Positions 56,346-64,000 of a stretch of 64,000 nucleotides of DNA are shown here, piece after piece; position 1 is the first letter of the stretch; the number at the start of each line of letters is the position of its first letter. The notes under the pieces were generated by a model. The model saw only the letters and a program-made list of their open reading frames with translations. It was not told where the DNA came from and ran no database searches. The position numbers and the translations under genes were made by a program. Origin of the DNA: Caballeronia peredens (GTDB taxonomy: Bacteria > Pseudomonadota > Gammaproteobacteria > Burkholderiales > Burkholderiaceae). The DNA is taken from NCBI GenBank assembly GCA_001544595.2, contig FCOH02000014.1, positions 97,882 to 161,881 of the forward strand. The letters run 5' to 3'.

Positions 56346-59267
56346 TCAGAGCGCTGCGCTTATCGTCGTTGCGCGCGGCGCGAGCGAGGCACGCGTGAGT
56401 GCATCGAGCGGCAAGGGCTTGTCGAAGAAATAGCCTTGCGCCTGCGCCGCGCCCATTTCACGCAGCACGGCGAGCGTCGCCGCATCTTCGACGCCTTCGG
56501 CCACGAGTGTCAGATCGAGCGATTCGGCCATACGCACGATGGCCCGCACGATCGCGCGACTGCGGGGGCTTTCGGTCAATTCGAGGATGAACGACTTGTC
56601 GATCTTCAAGCCCGTGAACTGATATTGATGCACGTAACTCAGCGACGAGAATCCCGCGCCGAAATCGTCGAGGACGACGGACATGCCGTTGTCCGCGAGA
56701 CGTTGCATCGTGCGGCGCGCGAGATCGGGTTCCGCGACGAGCGCGCCTTCCGTCAACTCCAGACACACGCGCGACGGCGATACGCGATAGCGCCGCAACA
56801 GCGCCAGGACGTCGTCCGCGAATTCGGGGCGGGTCATGCTGTAACTGGAGCAGTTCACGTGCACCGGCGGCCAGTGCGCGAAGCGCGCGTTGGACAGAAT
56901 CGCGGCGACACGTTCGAGCATGTAGAGGTCGAGCCTGCCGATGAGCCTCAAGCCCTCGACCGACGGAAGAAATTCGCCGGGCCCGACGATGCGTCCATCC
57001 GGCTGACGCCAGCGAATCAGCGCTTCGAGCGCGACCACTGCGCCGCTTGTCACATCGACGATCGGCTGGAAGTAGGGCAGCAGTTCGTCGTCGCGTTTCA
57101 TTGCGTTGCGCAGCGCGCCTTCGCGCTCAACCTGGTCCGACACCTGACGTCGCAGTTCCTGATTGAAGACGACGAAGCTGTCGCGGCCCGCGTTTTTCAC
57201 GCGATACATCGCGGTATCGGCATCGCGCAGAAGATCGGCGGGCTCGGTGTGGAACTGGCTGTCCGCGCTGACGATGCCAATGCTGCACGACGAAAACACG
57301 ACATGCTCTTCGATATGAAACGGCAGATCGAAGGCGGCCAGAATGCGCTTTGCAATCGATACGGCATCGCGCACGGGTGCGTTCGGCGAGAGCACGGCGA
57401 ACTCGTCGCCACCTAGACGCGCGAGCAGATCGCTCGAACGCAGACAATCGCGCAGACGCGCTGCCGCCTGCACGAGCAGCATGTCGCCGAAGTGATGACC
57501 GAGGCTGTCGTTCACCACCTTGAAGCGATCGAGATCGATGAACATCACGGAAAGCTCATCGCCGCGCGTCTGATAGTCCTTCCACGCGCAACGCAGTTTC
57601 TGCATCAGGTGACTGCGATTGGGCAGGCCGGTGAGTGAATCGTGCGAGTTCTCGTAGAGCAGTCGCGCGTTGACGTCATCGAGTTCGCGCGTGCGGGCCT
57701 GCACGCGGGCTTCGAGTTCGAGGTTTGCGGCATGCAGCGCTTCGGCGTCGCGGCGGCGTGAGAGCGCGGTGTCGATATGACGCGATACGAACGTCAGCAA
57801 CTCCTGATCGCGCAAAGAATAGCGCACGAGCGGCGAGTAGCTTTGCACGGCGAGCACGCCGCGCACGACATCGCCGTCGAAGAGCGGAATGCCGAGCCAC
57901 GAACGCAGACGCACTTCGCTGTGCTCGATCTCGAACGCGCCGTCTTCGATCAGCCGCAGCGCTTCCTGATGATCGATGAGCCGCGCGCGCCGCTCGCGGA
58001 TCACGTATTCGGTGAGGCCGCGCTTGGCACGCCGCGGCGCGGGCCGTTCCTGCACGATCTCATCGACGTAATACGGGAACGATACTTCGCCCGTGTCGGT
58101 TTCGAACAACGCGATATAGAAGTTGCGCGCATAGAGCAATTCGCCCACGATGCCGTGCAGGCTGCGCAAAAACTCCATCATGTCGCCGGGCCGGCTCGAC
58201 AGTTCCGCGATCTGATAGAGCGCCGCCTGCAAGTGCTCGGACCGCTCGCGCTCCGCGATGCCGTGACGCAACGCGGTGTTGAGCTTCGACAGTTCGGACG
58301 TGCGCCGCGCGACCTGTTCTTCGAGATCGGCGCGGTGCAGGATACGGTCGAGCGCCATCGCCACGTGACGCGCGACGACAAGAAACAGCGCGCGATCCTC
58401 GGCCGTGTAGATGCGCGATACATCGTAGACCTGCATCGCCAGCATGCCGAATACCTCGTCGGCGGCATTCTTGAGCGGCGCGCCCATCCAGAACTCGGGA
58501 CGATCGCCGATGCAGTAGAAGCGGCCATCGCGCTCGGCGGCGCAGATGTCGGCCGCAGTGATGAACAGCGGTTGCGCGCTCGTCAACACCTGGCCCGTCA
58601 TCGACAGGCGTGCTGGATTCAGAATGTCGTAGTTTTCCGCGGCGACGACATCGGTATCGATCACATCGACGTAGTACGGATACGTGATCCTGCCCGTCTT
58701 GCGATCGTAGAGCGCGAGATAGAAGTTCTCGGCGTCGATCAGCGTGCCGAGCCGTTCATGCACGCCGCGCAGAAAATCGGCGCGCTCGGGCACCGAACTC
58801 GCCAGATACGAGATTTCGTAAAGCACGCGCTGCGTGAGCTGCGCGCGTGCGAGGGCGTCGGCTTGAAGACGTTCGCCCAGCGTGCGGGCGAACTCGGCCA
58901 GATGCAGGTCGTCGCAATGCGCCACCGGCGCGAGCAGCCAGCCGAGCACGCTCTCGCCGCGCCCGGTCGGCCAGCCATGCCAGCCGTGCGCCGCGCACGC
59001 TTCGACGAGCCGTTCCTCGGCGATGCTGTGCGGCCACGCGCGTCCATCGGGCAGCGAGGCATCGCCGCATCGCTCCAGATGCAGCTGCTCGCCTGCGCGA
59101 TACCACGCCCATTGCTGCGGACAGCCGGCCGCTGCCGCCTGGCGCAACAAGGCGTCGATCGACGGCGCGCCGCTTGTCAAGGTCTCTTCTTCCATTGCCG
59201 TTATGGTTGCGGCTTCGATCGCGCGCGCGCGGCCAGCCGGCGCGTCGTACGCGGAAAACACGTTCAT
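56346..59267 (-). CDS. GAF-GAF-GGDEF-EAL c-di-GMP turnover protein
   Basis: 973 aa from ATG 59267 (GGAG 9 nt upstream; the longer start at 59354 has no RBS). Cytoplasmic: no TM. Two GAF sensor domains (about 150-320 and 345-510) separated by a coiled coil. Diguanylate-cyclase domain with intact RLGGDEFAV (GGDEF 619-623). EAL domain with EALIRW (E748), NCSS, ELTEG, DDFGAG and KIDKSF residues, so phosphodiesterase activity is plausible. Both active sites look intact; the net direction cannot be read from sequence. Confidence 0.92.
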   Translation of the reverse strand: MNVFSAYDAPAGRARAIEAATITAMEEETLTSGAPSIDALLRQAAAAGCPQQWAWYRAGEQLHLERCGDASLPDGRAWPHSIAEERLVEACAAHGWHGWPTGRGESVLGWLLAPVAHCDDLHLAEFARTLGERLQADALARAQLTQRVLYEISYLASSVPERADFLRGVHERLGTLIDAENFYLALYDRKTGRITYPYYVDVIDTDVVAAENYDILNPARLSMTGQVLTSAQPLFITAADICAAERDGRFYCIGDRPEFWMGAPLKNAADEVFGMLAMQVYDVSRIYTAEDRALFLVVARHVAMALDRILHRADLEEQVARRTSELSKLNTALRHGIAERERSEHLQAALYQIAELSSRPGDMMEFLRSLHGIVGELLYARNFYIALFETDTGEVSFPYYVDEIVQERPAPRRAKRGLTEYVIRERRARLIDHQEALRLIEDGAFEIEHSEVRLRSWLGIPLFDGDVVRGVLAVQSYSPLVRYSLRDQELLTFVSRHIDTALSRRRDAEALHAANLELEARVQARTRELDDVNARLLYENSHDSLTGLPNRSHLMQKLRCAWKDYQTRGDELSVMFIDLDRFKVVNDSLGHHFGDMLLVQAAARLRDCLRSSDLLARLGGDEFAVLSPNAPVRDAVSIAKRILAAFDLPFHIEEHVVFSSCSIGIVSADSQFHTEPADLLRDADTAMYRVKNAGRDSFVVFNQELRRQVSDQVEREGALRNAMKRDDELLPYFQPIVDVTSGAVVALEALIRWRQPDGRIVGPGEFLPSVEGLRLIGRLDLYMLERVAAILSNARFAHWPPVHVNCSSYSMTRPEFADDVLALLRRYRVSPSRVCLELTEGALVAEPDLARRTMQRLADNGMSVVLDDFGAGFSSLSYVHQYQFTGLKIDKSFILELTESPRSRAIVRAIVRMAESLDLTLVAEGVEDAATLAVLREMGAAQAQGYFFDKPLPLDALTRASLAPRATTISAAL

Positions 59268-59436
59268 CGGCGCTCCAGGCCATAGGGCCGCCACGGCGGG
59301 CGGGTGCTCATTCGGCGACATGCGCGCGCGCCGTGCATGCAGCGCGCGTCGCAAGCAAACGTTCTTAACGGGCTAACGGCAGGCAGCTTACAGGCTTGAG
59401 GACGCGGAACAAAAAAACCGCCGGGTCGGGCCGCAA

Positions 59437-60438
59437 CTATTCCGCGTGCGCGGCGGCGGTGGCCGGATGACCCGTAAATCGCTCGCGATAGGCCTGCGGC
59501 GATACGCCGAGCGCGCGCAGGAAGCCGCGCCGCATCGTTTCTTCGGAGCCGAACCCGCAACGCGCGGCGACACGCTTGACCGGCAGCGCGGTATCGCCGA
59601 GCAGCCGGCGCGCGGCTTCGAGCCGCATGCGTTCGATGGAGCGCGCGGGCGTCGTGCCGGTCTGCGCACGGTAATGGCGCACGAAGCTGCGCTCGCTCAT
59701 GCCGGCGCGCCCGGCCAGCACGCCGATAGACAGATCGGTCGCGAGATTCTCGGCGATCCACGCGTGCAGTTCGGCGAAGCGCTCGCCCGATTGCTGCAGC
59801 GACAGCGCCGCGCTGAACTGCGCCTGTCCGCCGGGCCGTTTCAGGAAAACGACGAGCTGGCGCGCCGCTTCGAGTGCGAGCGCGCGGCCCAGATCGTCCT
59901 CGACGAGCGCGAGCGACAGATCGATGCCCGCCGTGATGCCGGCCGACGTCCACACGTCGCCGTCGCGGATGAAGATCGGATCGGCCTCGACGCGCACCGC
60001 CGGAAAGCGCGCCGCGAGTTCGTCGCAGCGCGTCCAGTGCGTGACGGCCCGGCGCGCGTCCAGCAGACCGGCCGCCGCGAGCAGAAACGCGCCGGTGCAG
60101 ACTGAAGCCGTGCGTCGCGCGTGCGCCGAGCGCGCCCGCACCCAGTCGACGAGATCGGGCTGGCGCACCGCCTCGTGCACGCCCCAGCCGCCCGCGACGA
60201 CGAGTGTGTCGCACGGCTCGCTCGCATCGGGCAGCATGTGCGCCACGAGGCCGAGCCCCGCCGATGCCGTCACGACGCCTTCCCGCGCGACCACCCGCGG
60301 GCGGTACGGGCGCGGCATGCCCGAGGCCGCCGCCAGATCGTTGACGGTGGCGAACACCTGGAGCGGCCCGGCGACGTCGAGCAACTGGACGTCGGGGAAG
60401 GCGAGTATGTCGACGGTACGGGGCGTCTCGGTCTGCAT
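59437..60438 (-). CDS. GlxA-type AraC regulator (DJ-1/PfpI plus AraC HTH)
   Basis: 333 aa. N-terminal DJ-1/PfpI-like domain (VDILAFPDVQLLDVAGPLQVF, SVCTGAFLLAAAGLLDARRAVTHW) and C-terminal AraC double HTH (LAGRAGMSERSFVRHYRAQTGTTPA, VKRVAARCGFGSEETMRRGFLRALG). GGAGGG upstream of the ATG. Divergent from the inhA-like gene, whose protein it resembles in its sensor half, so it probably regulates it. Confidence 0.92.
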   Translation of the reverse strand: MQTETPRTVDILAFPDVQLLDVAGPLQVFATVNDLAAASGMPRPYRPRVVAREGVVTASAGLGLVAHMLPDASEPCDTLVVAGGWGVHEAVRQPDLVDWVRARSAHARRTASVCTGAFLLAAAGLLDARRAVTHWTRCDELAARFPAVRVEADPIFIRDGDVWTSAGITAGIDLSLALVEDDLGRALALEAARQLVVFLKRPGGQAQFSAALSLQQSGERFAELHAWIAENLATDLSIGVLAGRAGMSERSFVRHYRAQTGTTPARSIERMRLEAARRLLGDTALPVKRVAARCGFGSEETMRRGFLRALGVSPQAYRERFTGHPATAAAHAE

Positions 60439-60558
60439 TTTCGGTCCCTCCCGCTGGCGATTGGCGGAAAACGTGGGTTATGTGTCAATTTCGCCATAGC
60501 GTAGCGGCGTAGGATCGGTTCGTCCACTGCCAACGAAACACCATTCGAGGAGATCAAG

Positions 60559-61248
60559 ATGACGCTGCATATCGGCCTGCTGCTGTTTCCGCGCGTTCAG
60601 CAACTCGACATGACCGGCCCTTACGACGTATTCGCGCATATGGTCGACGCGCAGGTGCACCTCGTCGCGAAGACGCGCGAACCAGTGAAATCGAGCGCGG
60701 GGATGATCCTGACGCCCGACACCACTTTCGCCGACTGCCCCGCGCTCGACGTGATCTGCGTGCCGGGCGGCGCAGGCGTCGGCGATCTGATGGAAGACGA
60801 AGAGACGCTCGCGTTCCTGCGCGGGCAGGCGGCGCACGCGCGCTATGTCACGTCGGTCTGCACGGGCGCGCTCGTGCTCGGCGCGGCGGGCCTGCTGCGC
60901 GGCAAGCGCGCGACGACGCACTGGGCATTCCACTCGCTGCTCGCCGAACTCGGCGCCGTTCCGGTGCATGAGCGGGTCGTGCGCGACGGCAATGTGCTGA
61001 CCGGCGGCGGTATCACGGCGGGCATCGACTTCGCGTTGACGTTGGCGGCGGAGCTCGTCGGCGAACACGAGGCGCAGGCCATTCAGTTGCAGATGGAATA
61101 TGCCCCGGCGCCGCCGTTCGATTCAGGCGATCCGCATCTTGCGCCGGCCGCCGTCCTGAACGATGTGCGCGAGCGTTCGGCGGCATCGCTTGCGGCGCGC
61201 AGTGCGATCACGGCGCGCGTCGCCCAGCGTTTGAAACTGAATGCGTAA
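60559..61248 (+). CDS. inhA: DJ-1/PfpI family protein, isonitrile hydratase-like
   Basis: 229 aa, the length of P. putida isonitrile hydratase (about 228). Nucleophilic cysteine in SVCTGALVLGAAGL; conserved acid in FPRVQQLDMTGPYDVF. Catalyses isonitrile to N-substituted formamide in that homologue. GAGGAG 8 nt before the ATG. Activity on isonitriles here is inferred. Confidence 0.85.
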   Translation: MTLHIGLLLFPRVQQLDMTGPYDVFAHMVDAQVHLVAKTREPVKSSAGMILTPDTTFADCPALDVICVPGGAGVGDLMEDEETLAFLRGQAAHARYVTSVCTGALVLGAAGLLRGKRATTHWAFHSLLAELGAVPVHERVVRDGNVLTGGGITAGIDFALTLAAELVGEHEAQAIQLQMEYAPAPPFDSGDPHLAPAAVLNDVRERSAASLAARSAITARVAQRLKLNA

Positions 61249-61298
61249 TACAAAATGCATCATGCCATCTGGCGTTATGCATGCGTAATGCAAAATGC
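61241..61298. repeat. Direct repeat, two 18-bp copies
   Basis: ATGCGTAATACAAAATGC (61241-61258) and ATGCGTAATGCAAAATGC (61281-61298) differ at one base, period 40 bp. The first copy contains the inhA-like stop codon. Confidence 0.7.
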
Positions 61299-61335
61299 CG
61301 GATGCGTGGCCAGTTCGTGCGGAGAGCAGGGCGGG

Positions 61336-61770
61336 CTAGAAGCGCTTCTGCATGAAATAGCGCGACTGTCCCGCATGAAAATCGGCGATTTCTCCGAACG
61401 CTTCGTAACCGCAGCGCGCGTAGAGCGCGTGTGCTGCGGGATTCACCGTGTCGAGCCATGCCGCGCGGCAGCCGCGCTTCTTCGCTTCGTTTTCGGCGGC
61501 TTCGAGTGCGCGGGCGCCGAAGCCAAGTCCGCGCGCGTCTTCACGAATCCACAGCCATTTGACGAAAAGCCAATCCCACGCCGTATATCCGGCCAGACCT
61601 CCGACGAAGTCATCGCCGCGATAGACCGACACGGCGAGATCGCGCTGATGGCTCGGGCCGAGTTGCGCGCGATTGAACGCCGCGAGTCCGCCGGAAACGT
61701 CGCGCTCGAATGACGCGTCGATCCAGTCGGTTACCGCGAGCGTGAAGTGACCTGCATCGTTCGTGCTCAT
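61336..61770 (-). CDS. GNAT-family N-acetyltransferase
   Basis: 144 aa. Acetyl-CoA motif region KWLWIREDARGLGFGARALEAAENEAKKRGC and TVNPAAHALYARCGYEAFGE. Substrate unknown. Starts 11 bp after the end of the solute-binding gene on the same strand, likely co-transcribed. The ATG at 61770 has only a weak RBS. Confidence 0.88.
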   Translation of the reverse strand: MSTNDAGHFTLAVTDWIDASFERDVSGGLAAFNRAQLGPSHQRDLAVSVYRGDDFVGGLAGYTAWDWLFVKWLWIREDARGLGFGARALEAAENEAKKRGCRAAWLDTVNPAAHALYARCGYEAFGEIADFHAGQSRYFMQKRF

Positions 61771-61781
61771 GCGATGCTCGC

Positions 61782-62519
61782 TCAGATCTGCTCGGCCGGC
61801 GCCACCGACGCGCCCTCGATGCCGTGGCGCGCGAGCGCATCCGCGACGAAGCCGGAGCGCTTCATGTCCTCGACGAACGCACGCAAAAAGCTCGCGGATT
61901 CGTCGCCGCGAGGCGTCGGCATGCCTATCGCCTGCCGGATCACCATGAAGCGTCCGTCGAGCAGACGCAAGCCGGGCGTGCGCGCGGCATCGGCTTCGAG
62001 CTGCTGCTTTACGCCGGCCGCGACCTCGAGGTTATCGCGCAGGAAAGTCTCGACCACCGCCTCCGACAACTCCGTGCGCACGATCTGCGCATGCTTGATT
62101 TCGCGCGTGAGAAAGAGGTCGTATGCGCTGCCCTCGCCGACCATGATGCGATTGCCTTCGCGATCCACTTCGTCGTTGCCTGTGAGCGTCGACGCATCGC
62201 GCACGAGATAACAGCCTTCGATCAGCACGTAAGGCGCCGTGAACGCGATGCCCTCGCCGCGCAACGGATCGATCGCGAAGAAGCCGATGTCGGCGGCTTC
62301 GTTCCTGATGGTGTCGACGGACTTCGCGGCGGTATCGAACGCGGTGAACGCGACGGGCACGCCGAGACGCGCCGCGAGCTCCCGCGCGATATCGACCGAT
62401 ACGCCGCCGGGTTCGCCGCCATCGGTGCGATGCGCGAGAATCGGATTGCCGAGATTGATCGATGCGCGCAGCGTGCCGGTCGGCGCGAAGGCGTTCTGCA
62501 AGGATGAGGAATGAGTCAT
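61782..62519 (-). CDS. Solute-binding protein-like, no signal peptide
   Basis: 245 aa from ATG 62519 (MTHSSSLQNAFAPTGTL). Bacterial extracellular solute-binding family 3 fold: GTLRASINLGNPILAHR, GGEPGGVSVDIARELAARLGV, IGFFAIDPLRGEGIAFTAPYVLIEG and VREG-like VGEGSAYDLFLTREI. It carries no Sec or lipobox signal at the N-terminus, so either the true start is not seen or it binds its ligand in the cytoplasm. No permease adjoins; a GNAT gene follows. Confidence 0.75.
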   Translation of the reverse strand: MTHSSSLQNAFAPTGTLRASINLGNPILAHRTDGGEPGGVSVDIARELAARLGVPVAFTAFDTAAKSVDTIRNEAADIGFFAIDPLRGEGIAFTAPYVLIEGCYLVRDASTLTGNDEVDREGNRIMVGEGSAYDLFLTREIKHAQIVRTELSEAVVETFLRDNLEVAAGVKQQLEADAARTPGLRLLDGRFMVIRQAIGMPTPRGDESASFLRAFVEDMKRSGFVADALARHGIEGASVAPAEQI

Positions 62520-62620
62520 GGCTTCCATCGGTTGATTGAACGGGCGTGACAGGCGATGTGGCGATATGCGCGATTCGATGCAGAATACGCGAACCGCAAC
62601 CGGTCTGGCAAAGGAGCCTC

Positions 62621-63130
62621 ATGCAAAGCGAACGCATCGATACGCGCGAATTGATCGAGCGTCTGAAGCTGGAACCGCATCCCGAAGGCGGGTTCTTTCG
62701 CGAGACTTATCGGGCAAGCGGGCGCGTTGCGCGCGAGCGCGAGCCTGAGTGGCGTTCCGCATCCACGGCGATCTACTTCCTGTTATGCGACGGCGCGCAT
62801 TCGACATGGCATCGCATTCGTTCCGACGAGGTCTGGCATTTCTACACGGGCGATCCGCTCGACGTGCACGTGCTCGATGCGAGCGGCGCGGTCGTCACGC
62901 ATCGTCTCGGCAACGCGCTGGTGCATCCGGGTTCGGCGTTTCAGGCCGTCGTGAAAGCGGGCGATTGGTTCGCCGCGGAATGCCATGACGCTTCGGGCGC
63001 CGCGCTGGTGGGTTGCACGGTCGCGCCCGGTTTCGAGTTCAGTGAGTTCGAACTGGCCGCGCCGGGCATGCTGGAGGCGCGCTATCCGCAGCACCGCGAT
63101 CTGATCGCGCGCCTCGGGCCGAAGACCTGA
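62621..63130 (+). CDS. Cupin DUF985 family protein
   Basis: 169 aa, starts after AAGGAGCCTC. Cupin-like double beta barrel: LEPHPEGGFFRETYRAS, STWHRIRSDEVWHFYTGDPL and GCTVAPGFEFSEFEL. The conserved His and Glu could bind a metal. Substrate unknown; yeast YML079w-type proteins are homologues. Confidence 0.85.
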   Translation: MQSERIDTRELIERLKLEPHPEGGFFRETYRASGRVAREREPEWRSASTAIYFLLCDGAHSTWHRIRSDEVWHFYTGDPLDVHVLDASGAVVTHRLGNALVHPGSAFQAVVKAGDWFAAECHDASGAALVGCTVAPGFEFSEFELAAPGMLEARYPQHRDLIARLGPKT

Positions 63131-63201
63131 CGTGACCCGACGCCGCGCGCGCGAGTGCGGTTATCATCGCGCGCATCTCGACTACACACGCAAGGTTCGG
63201 C

Positions 63202-63984
63202 ATGAGCGCAGTGCGCCGCGGCATTCAATCGATCGAAGTAGGGGGCGCGCTCTTGCGCGCGCTGGTGGATCACGGCGGGCCCATGTTGCTCGGCGATCTC
63301 GCGAAGAAAGCGGGCATGCCGTCGGCGAAAGCGCATCCGTATCTCGTGTCGTACGGCAATCTCGGGCTGATCCAGCAAGACCCCGCGACCGGCCGCTATG
63401 AACTCGGGCCTTTCGCGTTGCAGATGGGCCTGATCAGCCTGCAGCGAGTCGATCCGGTGCGGCTCGCGATCGAGGAAGTGGCGAACATGACGCCGCGCGT
63501 CGAGCATACGGTCGCGCTCGCGAGCGCGGGCAGCTATGGTCCGACGATCGTGCATATCCGGCAGGCGAGTGTGCCGATTCACGTGACGATGCGCACGGGC
63601 ACGGTGATGTCGTTGCTGCAGACCGCGACGGGCCGCGCATTCGCCGCGTATCTGCCGCCGATGACCGTCGATGCGCTGGTGGCGATCGAGCGCGCGGGCG
63701 CGCTGCAGACCGGCGCGGAGCGGCGCGATTACACGCGCGCGCAGATCGACGCGATGCTCGCCGAAGTGCGCGAGCACGGCATCGCGAGGGCGATCGACGA
63801 TCCCGTCGCGGGCATCAGCGCGATGAGCGCGCCGGTGTTCGATCATTCGCGCAATATCGTGCTCGCGATCACGGCGATCGGGCCGAGCGGATCGTTCGAT
63901 GGCGCGTGGGACGGCGACATCGCGAAGGCGCTGCGTGCGTGTGCCGGACGCGTCTCGAAGATGCTCGGCTTCGTCGGCGTCTGA
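63202..63984 (+). CDS. IclR-family transcriptional regulator
   Basis: 260 aa. HTH: MLLGDLAKKAGMPSAKAHPYLVSYGNLGLIQQD. Effector domain: TVALASAGSYGPTIVHIRQASVPIHVTMRTGTVMSLLQTATGRAFAAYLP and AISAMSAPVFDHSRNIVLAITAIG. Likely target lies beyond the right edge. AAGG upstream of ATG. Confidence 0.92.
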   Translation: MSAVRRGIQSIEVGGALLRALVDHGGPMLLGDLAKKAGMPSAKAHPYLVSYGNLGLIQQDPATGRYELGPFALQMGLISLQRVDPVRLAIEEVANMTPRVEHTVALASAGSYGPTIVHIRQASVPIHVTMRTGTVMSLLQTATGRAFAAYLPPMTVDALVAIERAGALQTGAERRDYTRAQIDAMLAEVREHGIARAIDDPVAGISAMSAPVFDHSRNIVLAITAIGPSGSFDGAWDGDIAKALRACAGRVSKMLGFVGV

Positions 63985-64000
63985 TTCCAGTTCTCGGCCG

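Overview
The window is high-GC chromosomal DNA from a beta-proteobacterium of the Burkholderiaceae, most like Paraburkholderia, Caballeronia or Burkholderia. The reasons are codon use, many GNAT/LysR/GntR-type genes, a phasin gene, and the close family matches of AhpC/AhpF, the MocR regulators and the ectoine genes. Coding density is about 90 percent. I see no rRNA, tRNA, CRISPR array, prophage, transposase or integrase.

Layout: (1) 1-12 kb holds peroxide defence (ahpC, 5' part of ahpF), an F420/NADP oxidoreductase, ribA, a 2OG-Fe(II) oxygenase, a hemerythrin protein, an XPD/DinG-type helicase with a fused nuclease and a LexA box on its start, a MocR regulator, a lipoprotein / 4-cresol-dehydrogenase-like flavoprotein / Tat-protein operon, a DOPA-dioxygenase-like protein and a phasin. 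(2) 12-18 kb holds an HTH protein, a DMT exporter, several small orphan proteins and a cytoplasmic HtrA-like protease. (3) 17.3-25.3 kb holds an L-fuconate-dehydratase-type enolase overlapping an Ap4A-phosphorylase-like gene, facing a GntR regulator and a four-gene sugar ABC transporter. (4) 25-34.8 kb holds DUF1269, a solo ParA, ICMT, LysR, FmdB, MscS, an Lrp regulator divergent from a solo pyruvate-dehydrogenase-type E1 (MdeB-like), a phosphoribosyltransferase and a crotonase. (5) 35-43 kb holds amtB with a near-perfect sigma-54 promoter, a hybrid histidine kinase, a shortened sorbosone-dehydrogenase-type protein, small stress-type proteins and a Rieske/AIF-like reductase.

(6) The clearest system is 43.1-55.8 kb, an ectoine/hydroxyectoine uptake and catabolism island. 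The transporter genes ehuB-ehuC-ehuD-ehuA run leftward and diverge from the MocR regulator enuR. Downstream of enuR come eutB-eutC-doeA-doeB-doeX, a semialdehyde dehydrogenase and doeD. Logic from known pathways: EhuABCD import, EutBC (normally with EutA) convert hydroxyectoine to ectoine, DoeA opens the ring, DoeB deacetylates, DoeD transaminates diaminobutyrate, and the dehydrogenase oxidises aspartate semialdehyde to aspartate. eutA is not present in the window. A TAGGACAAT element occurs upstream of enuR and twice upstream of eutB, a candidate EnuR operator. Just past doeD a terminator pair isolates an orphan 24-residue pqqA gene, with no pqqBCDE in the window.

(7) 56-64 kb holds a GAF-GAF-GGDEF-EAL protein, a GlxA-type AraC regulator divergent from an isonitrile-hydratase-like DJ-1 protein, a GNAT acetyltransferase, a solute-binding protein without a signal peptide, a DUF985 cupin and an IclR regulator.
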